A stretch of DNA of 10,969 bases from Firmicutes bacterium UBA5500 (GTDB lineage: Bacteria; Bacillota; UBA994; UBA5500), in contig DIPA01000082.1 in assembly GCA_002427055.1 (NCBI GenBank), forward strand, positions 3,196 through 14,164, written 5' to 3'. Under the pieces are notes generated by a model that was not told the DNA's origin, made no database searches, and saw nothing but the letters and a program-made list of their open reading frames with translations. The position numbers and the translations under genes were made by a program. Every line of letters begins with the position of its first letter. Position 1 is the stretch's first letter. Shown one piece after another: positions 6,181 to 10,969 of the stretch.

Positions 6181-6695
6181 ATTCCCACCCCCAAGATAAC
6201 ACTCCAGATTTTTTGCCACTGATAAGGTGCCAGGCAGGCCCGCGGAGTAAAAGCCATGTAAACTGCGTAGTAGATAAGGAGTAGCAGGAGTGCCACGCAT
6301 AGACAGGCTAATACTCCCATGAGCGGCAGGGTAAGGCAGCGCCTGGGTAACTCCCAGCGATCTGGCAGCCGCCTCATTAGGTAAATGCTCTTGCTGCCCT
6401 GATAGTGGTAACTGTAATGATAGATAGCAACGGCCGCCATAGAGAGCGCGAGTACGAGGAATGTATCCAGGCTGCCGCCCAGTACCTGCACAAAGTTCGG
6501 CATTACCGCACTGGTATTAAGCACTTTTGCTGTTCCGTCCCACAGAAACAGTAACTGATACTCCCTCGAATAACGAAACAGAAACCCCAGGCTATACAGC
6601 AGGCTAGCGCCGATACCGCTTGCGAACCAACCCAGCTCTTGCCCTAGGTTAACCCCTGGCGGTGCGTAGTGGACCAGCTTTTTTTTATGATTCAT
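6177..6695 (-). CDS. ABC transporter membrane protein 2 of the ytr-like cassette
   Basis: A small membrane subunit, 172 aa. Hydrophobic segments are seen near residues 22-42, 70-92 and 122-145. A basic cytoplasmic stretch between them (SKSIYLMRRLPDRWELPRR) is typical of ABC-2-like permeases, where the YLMRRLP element contacts the ATPase. Its start overlaps the end of the preceding permease gene by 11 bp and its stop overlaps the ATPase start by 4 bp, indicating translational coupling and likely stoichiometric assembly. It is short for an ABC permease and so probably forms a heteromer with the larger membrane protein. No closer family name can be supported. Confidence 0.82.
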   Translation of the reverse strand: MNHKKKLVHYAPPGVNLGQELGWFASGIGASLLYSLGFLFRYSREYQLLFLWDGTAKVLNTSAVMPNFVQVLGGSLDTFLVLALSMAAVAIYHYSYHYQGSKSIYLMRRLPDRWELPRRCLTLPLMGVLACLCVALLLLLIYYAVYMAFTPRACLAPYQWQKIWSVILGVGI

Positions 6696-7416
6696 CTTCT
6701 AAGCCACGCCCCTTCCAGATCCCTATTGCACTTCCTGTGATGCCAAGGGCAGTCAGGGAAAGTAGTAGGTCGCTCCCGAAGTTACCCATTGCCTTGGAGA
6801 AGTACACGACGACCAACATCGCTAGCACCACTATGGCAAATACTTTCTCACCGCGCCTCTGGCGATAGGCGAAACAGGCTGCGCTGATGCCAAGGCTGAG
6901 AACGAAGATAGCGTTACGTATATAGCGGCTGGTTTCTGCCAGTGGCAACAGACTATGCAGGAAGTTGTTGCGGTAGAATGCTAGCAAGATAGTCTGGCCG
7001 CTCACGTATGCCGTATCCATCCGAGCCACATAGAGTCGGCTTAGCAGTAGGACAATGACTACATGCAGCGCCCAGAACAGGAAGAAACAGGCCACATTGT
7101 AAACTGCCCACCAGAAAACGATGGTTATTTCACCAACGGATAGCCTTTGCAGGGTATACCGCAGCTTGCTACCGCCGATCTCACAACCAGTGAGGCTGAG
7201 CAGTGCGCAGAGCAGCAGGAAGCTGACACCGCATACTAAGGCAATGCGGCTTTCACTCATCAACTGTTCTAGGGCAAGCGGTTCTCCTCCCAGCGTTTTT
7301 TGTAACGCGAAATAGAACAGTGCACATTCGGCCACTGCTGTAAATGCAAACAGCCCTAGAATTTTGTAGATAGTGCTTCTAGCCGCCAGCATCAGCACGG
7401 ATAAATGTTGTCTCAT
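6685..7416 (-). CDS. ABC transporter membrane protein 1 of the ytr-like cassette
   Basis: A polytopic membrane protein of 243 aa with about six hydrophobic segments (near 18-38, 58-78, 100-126, 163-184, 190-208 and 215-232). The cytoplasmic stretch LRYTLQRLSVGEITIVFWW resembles the coupling region of ABC-2 permeases (T-x-x-R-L-x-V). Start choice: the ATG at 7416 is 7 nt from GGGGGG; the GTG at 7422 is only 1 nt from it. It follows the GntR gene after 18 bp and overlaps the next permease, placing it second in the operon. Substrate unknown. Confidence 0.82.
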   Translation of the reverse strand: MRQHLSVLMLAARSTIYKILGLFAFTAVAECALFYFALQKTLGGEPLALEQLMSESRIALVCGVSFLLLCALLSLTGCEIGGSKLRYTLQRLSVGEITIVFWWAVYNVACFFLFWALHVVIVLLLSRLYVARMDTAYVSGQTILLAFYRNNFLHSLLPLAETSRYIRNAIFVLSLGISAACFAYRQRRGEKVFAIVVLAMLVVVYFSKAMGNFGSDLLLSLTALGITGSAIGIWKGRGLEDES

Positions 7417-7434
7417 GCTCACGCCCCCCGTTCC

Positions 7435-7806
7435 TTATTCCCATAGTTTATCAACCAAGAAGATAGCTTCCCTCTTAGAGAGGCCCATCCCCTTCATGGC
7501 GCTGACAATTGCCTGGACGTCGTTTGCCAGCAGTTCCTCGCGAATTCGCTGCACCTTCCCCGCGTCCAGAACCAGATAGCTTTTCGCGCCGGAATGGGAT
7601 TCAATGATGGCCTCGTCTTCTAGCATCCGGTACGCCTTCTGCACTGTGTTGGGATTGACCCCCAATAACGCCGACAGGACTCGCCGGGAGGGCATCTCGT
7701 CTCCATCCTGAGCACTTCCGGCAACGATGCTCTGTTTAACGTGCCGAATAATCTGCAGATAGATGGGGCTACCATCCTGTAAGTCAAATTGTTCGAAGGA
7801 AATCAT
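7435..7806 (-). CDS. GntR-family transcriptional regulator, YtrA subfamily
   Basis: A repressor-type winged-helix protein, 123 aa, the short length typical of the YtrA subfamily, which has a small dimerisation tail instead of a large effector domain. Seen: SPIYLQIIRHVKQSIVAGSAQDGDEMPS (about 13-40), the canonical GntR start, then RRVLSALLGVNPNTVQKAYRMLEDEAIIESHSGAKSYL (41-78) with the recognition helix NPNTVQKAYRMLE, and a helical tail. The start ATG at 7806 follows AGGAGGGG. It is the first gene of the ABC cassette and lies 26 bp from a large inverted repeat over the promoter, so negative autoregulation released by an unknown signal (in relatives, cell-wall antibiotics) is the likely scheme. 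The signal is inference. Confidence 0.93.
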   Translation of the reverse strand: MISFEQFDLQDGSPIYLQIIRHVKQSIVAGSAQDGDEMPSRRVLSALLGVNPNTVQKAYRMLEDEAIIESHSGAKSYLVLDAGKVQRIREELLANDVQAIVSAMKGMGLSKREAIFLVDKLWE

Positions 7807-7831
7807 GGCACCCCTCCTGCACTCAAATTCG

Positions 7832-7886
7832 AACCGTATTACAAATATAATACAGTCTGTATCTGTATTATATTTGTAATACGGTT
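7832..7886. promoter_or_regulatory. Double-dyad operator for the GntR regulator
   Basis: Two perfect 24-bp inverted arms (7832-7855 and 7863-7886) enclose a 7-bp spacer. Each arm contains its own dyad, GTATTA-N6-TAATAC (7836-7853 and 7865-7882), so there are two half-symmetric binding sites with centres 29 bp apart. It sits between the GntR gene and its -35 box and covers the -10. Position and symmetry fit two dimer sites for the adjacent YtrA-type repressor. Confidence 0.75.
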
Positions 7887-7895
7887 GGTAGTCAA
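7867..7895 (-). promoter_or_regulatory. Sigma-A promoter of the GntR-ABC operon
   Basis: On the minus strand TTGACT (7890-7895, 5 of 6) and TATAAT (7867-7872, 6 of 6) are 17 bp apart. The -10 lies inside the distal operator dyad, and the predicted start near 7860 lies between the two dyads, so a bound regulator would block polymerase. Confidence 0.85.
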
Positions 7896-7984
7896 TACCA
7901 CAAAGGAATCAATCCTCATGTTCGAGAATGAGTACTGATTTTTCGTTGGCATCGCAATCGTTTCAATTACTAAAAACTTAGAGA

Positions 7985-7990
7985 TATAAT
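7985..7990 (+). promoter_or_regulatory. Possible plus-strand -10 box
   Basis: TATAAT (6 of 6) with only a weak -35 (TTTCAA, 18 bp upstream). It points toward the small open frame at 8049. The rest of 7897-8048 shows nothing else I can interpret. Confidence 0.25.
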
Positions 7991-8048
7991 TACAAATAAC
8001 TATTCCAGCGAATACAGCCATCAATCAATATACTGGAGGCAAGATAAG

Positions 8049-8159
8049 ATGGTAGCTATAGATTACCAGAAAATACAAAAGAGCTTTTACCCTGGGCGAC
8101 CCACGCAGAACCGCTCCGGAAAAGCTCAAGACCGTTATTCGGCATCCGATACGACCTAA
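8049..8159 (+). CDS. Possible 36-aa small protein or truncated gene start
   Basis: An ATG at 8049 is preceded by TGGAGG at 9-nt spacing, and a consensus -10 lies about 60 bp upstream. The product (MVAIDYQKIQKSFYPGRPTQ...) is hydrophilic and basic with no membrane segment. Its start is faintly like the IDYKK-x-K-x-FY opening of GyrI-like domains, so it may be a truncated remnant. Against it: the minus-strand terminator-like hairpin of the GNAT gene lies within it, and 36 codons can arise by chance. Confidence 0.25.
   Translation: MVAIDYQKIQKSFYPGRPTQNRSGKAQDRYSASDTT
8077..8127 (-). terminator. Probable terminator of the GNAT gene
   Basis: Minus-strand GAGCTTTT (8120-8127) pairs with AAAAGCTC (8081-8088) and is followed by TTTT (8080-8077). 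The long loop can form an inner TGGG-TCG-CCCA stem. It begins about 40 bp past the GNAT stop codon. The AT-heavy outer stem makes it a moderate candidate. Confidence 0.45.
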
Positions 8160-8168
8160 TAGTCGGCG

Positions 8169-8672
8169 CTATTTTCTAAGCAAGACGTTAACTCCGTATT
8201 TGTCACGAAAGCGCGCGAGTTCTTGGAAGCCCAATTGTCGATAAAGCTCAGCCGGCCCTACCGATACTTGTTCGAAGTTGGCATCTTCCATACCACTAGC
8301 CTCGAGTACACAGCCTTGAGCAGAGGCTTCGTCTATCAAAGCCGCAACCAGAGCCTTAGCTATACCCTTCCCTCGATGGCCTTTATCCGTTGAGAGACAA
8401 GTGATAACCCATGCACCAGTGATCAACTCTGTGCCGAACCCCTGCCTTAGTCTAGCAAATTCCTGATAGAGTTCTAGCGGGCCATACTGAACGAAGCCGA
8501 TAGCCGTGCCGCTGTCATCAACAGCTAGTTTGCCTTTGAGCCTAGCATCAGCAAACATGCTGCGCCGAGCTTCGGTGGGGTCGGCTGCGTCGCATTCGTG
8601 CCAGTACGTGCAGGACTGACAGTCTTTCTTGATCTGCTGGAAGTTGGTCGCGTCAACGTCAATGATTTTCAT
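8169..8672 (-). CDS. GNAT family N-acetyltransferase with Cys-rich N-terminus
   Basis: Predicted cytoplasmic acetyl-CoA-dependent acetyltransferase, 167 aa, usual for a single GNAT domain. Seen: the acetyl-CoA pyrophosphate loop in LSTDKGHRGKGIAKALV (93-109, R/Q-x-x-G-x-G form), then the helix of motif A, and a motif B element (GPAELYRQLGFQELARF) with the Tyr typical of the family. Before the domain lies CQSCTYWHEC (Cys18, Cys21, Cys27), a C-x2-C-x5-C cluster that could bind a metal or be redox-sensitive. The start ATG at 8672 follows a purine-rich site, and the gene has its own strong promoter. It stands alone on the minus strand. Substrate unknown. Confidence 0.88.
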   Translation of the reverse strand: MKIIDVDATNFQQIKKDCQSCTYWHECDAADPTEARRSMFADARLKGKLAVDDSGTAIGFVQYGPLELYQEFARLRQGFGTELITGAWVITCLSTDKGHRGKGIAKALVAALIDEASAQGCVLEASGMEDANFEQVSVGPAELYRQLGFQELARFRDKYGVNVLLRK

Positions 8673-8710
8673 CCTCGATCTCTCCCGTTTTCCATACTTT
8701 CCCTAGACAG

Positions 8711-8740
8711 AGGATAGCATGGTTGATTGCTGATTGTCAA
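8711..8740 (-). promoter_or_regulatory. Promoter of the GNAT gene, with overlapping inverted repeat
   Basis: Minus-strand TTGACA (8735-8740, 6 of 6) and TATCCT (8711-8716, 4 of 6) are 18 bp apart, with a TG just before the -10 (extended -10). An inverted repeat TGGTTGA-N10-TCAACCA (8720-8743) covers the -35 and spacer and may be an operator. Confidence 0.65.
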
Positions 8741-8773
8741 CCATATGTTCGGTGGTTGCGTCTGAGTGTGGGC

Positions 8774-8941
8774 ATGAAGGCTCTCATCGTAAGCACTTGG
8801 AAGGAGAAGGATGGTAAGACAGCGAACTAGTGTTATTACCTAAAAGACATAGATTCCACAAAGAGATACTATGTCTTTTTATATGCCGAAAAGCGTGATA
8901 CCATTGGTTTACAGGAACTAATATTGGTTGATTCCCATTAG
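8774..8941 (+). pseudogene. Possible small decayed reading frame interrupted by an amber codon
   Basis: From the ATG at 8774 the frame reads MKALIVSTWKEKDGKTAN, a TAG at 8828-8830, then continues CYYLKDIDSTKRYYVFLYAE...LILVDSH to a TAG at 8939-8941. The two parts look like one small hydrophilic protein of about 55 residues. No ribosome site precedes the ATG, and a hairpin overlaps the second half. I cannot name a family. It could be a remnant or chance. Confidence 0.25.
8842..8880. terminator. Bidirectional terminator-like hairpin before the amidohydrolase gene
   Basis: AAAAGACATAG (8842-8852) and CTATGTCTTTT (8869-8879) form a perfect 11-bp stem with a 16-nt loop, followed by T in the plus direction and by TTTT on the minus strand. 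It would isolate the amidohydrolase from upstream plus-strand transcription. Its AT-rich stem makes it moderate in strength. Confidence 0.5.
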
Positions 8942-8969
8942 AAGGTATGAATAAGAGGAAGTGAGCCAT

Positions 8970-10394
8970 GTGAAAAAAGTAGATATGATTGTTAAGGCAC
9001 CGCATTTCTACACCATGGAAGGTGCAGGCGTTGGATATAGGTCTGGAGTTGCCATGGTTGTAGACTCAGGCAAGATAATTGCTATTGAAAAGGCGGACCT
9101 AATGGGTCAGGAATATCAGGCCGAGGAAGTTCTGCAGCTGGAGCATCACGCTATTATGCCAGGGTTTATTGACGGGCATATGCACACCTCCCTAGCTATA
9201 TTGCGGGGACTTGCTCAGGATACCAATAACTGGATGATGTATGGATTACAACCATTCAGTGCGGCGACAACTGTTGAAGCCAGTTTAGCTGGAAGTAAAA
9301 TGGCTATCATTGAGGCCATTAAAGCTGGAACAACTACTTTGGGAGACTACTCTACCAATATGGACCCTGTCTGTAATTTTATCAGCAAGATAGGCGCTAG
9401 GGGTAATATCACATGCACAATCAGGGAGGCTAAATCCAGAGTGTATGCTCCTGGAGAGCTATATGAGTTTGACCCTACCCGAGGGGAGGCCTCGCTTAGG
9501 GCCAACTTGGACCTCTTTGAGAAGTGGCATGGCAGGAGCGATGGACGTATTAGAGTTCTTTTCGGACCTCAGGGAGCGGACTTCCTAAGCGAGCAGCTCT
9601 TGCTCAGGGTGCAGCGGCTGGCAAAAGAAAGGCAAACCAAGATTCACATGCACACACAACAGGGCGATCGCGAAACTTACCAGGTTATGCAAAGGTACAA
9701 CAAGCGGCCTATTACGTGGCTACAGGAAATAGGTTATTTGGACGAGACGTTAATTGCCGTGCACCTTACTGATGCGAGCGACGCTGAGGCCAGGGTTGTA
9801 GCCGAGAGTGGCGCTTCTATGATTGTGTGCCCCGGTTCCATCGGTATTATTGATGGTGTGGTGCCGCCTTCGCTCGCTTTCCAAGACGCTGGTGGCAATG
9901 TTGCGCTTGGATCGGACCAAGCTCCAGGTAATAACTGCCACAATATCATCAACGAGATGAAACTGGTGGCACTATTCAACAAGATTAAGCATCAAAACCC
10001 AGAAGTTCTGCCTGCGTGGCGGGCGCTGAGGATGGCTACTATTGAAGGAGCTAAGGCAGTCGGTTTAGGCGATCTGGTTGGGTCTTTAGAGGTTGGTAAG
10101 AGGGCAGACTTCATTGCCGTAGATCTACACAAGCCAACAATGATGCCAGTCTATACACACCCTATGCGCAATATAGTCCCCAACCTGGTGTATAGTGCTA
10201 GGGGAGACGAAGTGGCGCTGGTGGCAGTTGACGGGAAGGTTATTTACCAAAACAGCACTTTTACGACTATAGATGAAGCAGAATGCTTAGCCGCGGTGGC
10301 GGCCTATCCGGAGAAGATCGGCCAGCAAGCAACCGAGCAGTTTCTGCGGATTGATGGGACTAACGCGCAGTTTATGCGGAAGGGCTTGTTGTAG
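8970..10394 (+). CDS. Amidohydrolase, TRZ/ATZ - MTA/SAH deaminase-like
   Basis: A metal-dependent hydrolase of the amidohydrolase superfamily, 474 aa, likely a cytoplasmic deaminase or C-N/C-Cl hydrolase on a heterocycle. Seen: N-terminal beta-sandwich strands, then the TIM-barrel ligand motif PGFIDGHMHTSLAILRG (64-80; His70, His72), IHMHTQQGDRE (225-235; metal His at 226 or 228), AVHLTDA (263-269; His265), and LGSDQAPGNN (313-322; Asp316). The C-terminal GSLEVGKRADFIAVDL is the standard return to the sandwich. Many deaminase relatives have HxxE at the third His; here it is HTQQ, so the usual catalytic Glu appears to be Gln231. Start: the GTG at 8970 has AGGAAG at 8-nt spacing; the GTG at 8961 sits only 2 nt from AGAGG. 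A phosphotransferase-fold gene follows after 57 bp without a terminator, so the two are probably one operon. Substrate not readable. Confidence 0.88.
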   Translation: MKKVDMIVKAPHFYTMEGAGVGYRSGVAMVVDSGKIIAIEKADLMGQEYQAEEVLQLEHHAIMPGFIDGHMHTSLAILRGLAQDTNNWMMYGLQPFSAATTVEASLAGSKMAIIEAIKAGTTTLGDYSTNMDPVCNFISKIGARGNITCTIREAKSRVYAPGELYEFDPTRGEASLRANLDLFEKWHGRSDGRIRVLFGPQGADFLSEQLLLRVQRLAKERQTKIHMHTQQGDRETYQVMQRYNKRPITWLQEIGYLDETLIAVHLTDASDAEARVVAESGASMIVCPGSIGIIDGVVPPSLAFQDAGGNVALGSDQAPGNNCHNIINEMKLVALFNKIKHQNPEVLPAWRALRMATIEGAKAVGLGDLVGSLEVGKRADFIAVDLHKPTMMPVYTHPMRNIVPNLVYSARGDEVALVAVDGKVIYQNSTFTTIDEAECLAAVAAYPEKIGQQATEQFLRIDGTNAQFMRKGLL

Positions 10395-10451
10395 ACGAGG
10401 TTTACCTCCCCCGTACAGAGGAATTTACAGACTGAAAGGAGGGCAGCCATC

Positions 10452-10969
10452 ATGTCCGATTGTATTGTCAGTGAAGCCCTGTCCCTATATGGGCTGACAA
10501 ACGCAAAGGCTACTCTCTTGCGGCACAACGAAAACCGTACTTATCGGATTGATTGTGAGGGGAGTTCTTTCTGTCTTCGCCTGAAAAACCCGGTTTCGGG
10601 TTTTGATCTATCAGTCTTTGATGGTGATCAGGAAACACTCCTGCGAGGCGAACTTGGCTTTATAGGTGCACTCGGGGAGCAAACCGACATTTCTGTACAA
10701 AAGCCCGTAAAAACACTATCAGGCGATGTGGTTGCACGGCTTTCCGACGGAACTCTGGCAAGCCTGCTTAGCTGGATGAAAGGAGTCCCACTTAATGAGG
10801 GGAAGCGCACTGAGCAGATGCTTGTCTTTGCCGGGCAGACGCTGGCAAAGCTCAGAAGCGCGGCGGAAAGCAATCCCAGTCTAGCTGCTTACCCACGTCT
10901 TTCCTACGATCAGAGATTAGTAGAGCGTCTTGCTGTCCAGGCGGAGCAGAGTACTGAATATCTCCCTAC
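10452..10969 (+). CDS. Phosphotransferase (APH/homoserine kinase II fold), 5' part
   Basis: The first 172 codons of a protein-kinase-like small-molecule kinase, cut by the window end. Seen: an opening LSLYGL followed by LLRHNENRTYRIDCEGSSFCLRL (about 22-44), the glycine-poor nucleotide loop and lysine-strand region typical of the APH/ThrB2 (YihE, HSK-II) fold, with ENRTYRI as the diagnostic element. Then come EL-x-FI-x-AL (helix C position), ISVQKPVKTLSGDVVARLSDGTLASLLSWMKGVPL, the second half of the N-lobe and hinge (WMKG), and a helix VFAGQTLAKLRSAAE. The catalytic HGD motif lies beyond the window. ATG follows AGGAGGG at 8 nt. Position behind an amidohydrolase suggests the kinase acts on the same metabolite or a product; that is inference. 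Confidence 0.82.
   Translation, partial: MSDCIVSEALSLYGLTNAKATLLRHNENRTYRIDCEGSSFCLRLKNPVSGFDLSVFDGDQETLLRGELGFIGALGEQTDISVQKPVKTLSGDVVARLSDGTLASLLSWMKGVPLNEGKRTEQMLVFAGQTLAKLRSAAESNPSLAAYPRLSYDQRLVERLAVQAEQSTEYLP

Noticed and set aside
6181..6300. 40-residue N-terminal extension of the ABC ATPase
   Set aside because: It overlaps the permease gene out of frame, and the ATPase family begins at MIEIKNVSKYF, which has an ATGA overlap start.
7832..7886. CRISPR-like or transposon-end repeat
   Set aside because: There are only two inverted copies, no spacer series, no transposase and no target duplication. The promoter overlap favours an operator.
7839..8024. 61-codon minus-strand frame over the operator
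   Set aside because: It covers the GntR promoter and operator and has no good ribosome site, so it is incompatible with the regulatory reading there.
8784..9005. 73-codon minus-strand frame across the amidohydrolase start
   Set aside because: It overlaps the amidohydrolase start in antisense and a hairpin, and shows no protein-like features.

Overview
The window looks like a chromosomal segment of a low-to-mid G+C Gram-positive anaerobe (Bacillota, probably Clostridia). The reasons are a folate-type ECF transporter subunit behind a tetrahydrofolate riboswitch, a lipoprotein of trigger-factor type, a YtrA-like GntR/ABC cassette, strong purine-rich ribosome binding sites and sigma-A-like promoters. 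No rRNA, tRNA, CRISPR array or intact mobile element was seen. The species cannot be named from the sequence alone.

Left part (1-1620). On the minus strand lies an enlarged folate-family ECF S component (58-966). Its leader holds a near-textbook THF aptamer (1112-1225) followed by mutually exclusive antiterminator and terminator stems (1040-1113). A long hairpin after the stop codon (1-42) probably ends the transcript. Upstream, on the plus strand, is a short decayed tail of a type I restriction specificity subunit (HsdS, about 1341-1501). It lies just before an M42 metallopeptidase gene (1616-2692), which ends in a perfect intrinsic terminator (2708-2742).

Middle part (2807-7886, all minus strand). 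A compact cassette runs GntR regulator -> ABC permease 1 -> ABC permease 2 -> ABC ATPase -> large exported protein of unknown family. The permease/permease and permease/ATPase junctions overlap and the other gaps are 15-18 bp, so this is one operon. Its promoter (-35 TTGACT, 17 bp, -10 TATAAT) is embedded in a 24-bp-arm perfect inverted repeat. Each arm is itself a GTATTA-N6-TAATAC dyad, the expected layout of an autoregulatory operator. The layout resembles the Bacillus ytr operon, which responds to cell-envelope stress. Downstream, with its own promoter, is a lipoprotein with an FKBP/trigger-factor-like foldase body.

Right part (7887-10969). A GNAT acetyltransferase with a Cys-rich N-terminus is on the minus strand with a consensus -35 promoter. 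On the plus strand are an amidohydrolase of the TRZ/ATZ-MTA/SAH deaminase class and, 57 bp downstream, the start of an aminoglycoside-phosphotransferase/homoserine-kinase-fold protein that runs off the window. Two possible small or broken plus-strand reading frames (8049-8159 and 8774-8941) lie in the intergenic stretches.

The most distinctive observations are the complete THF switch with an extra hairpin in the aptamer, the doubled operator over the ABC-cassette promoter, the unrecognised exported protein tied to that transporter, the HsdS remnant, and the amidohydrolase with Gln where many relatives have a catalytic Glu. No clearly new defence or multi-gene system was found.
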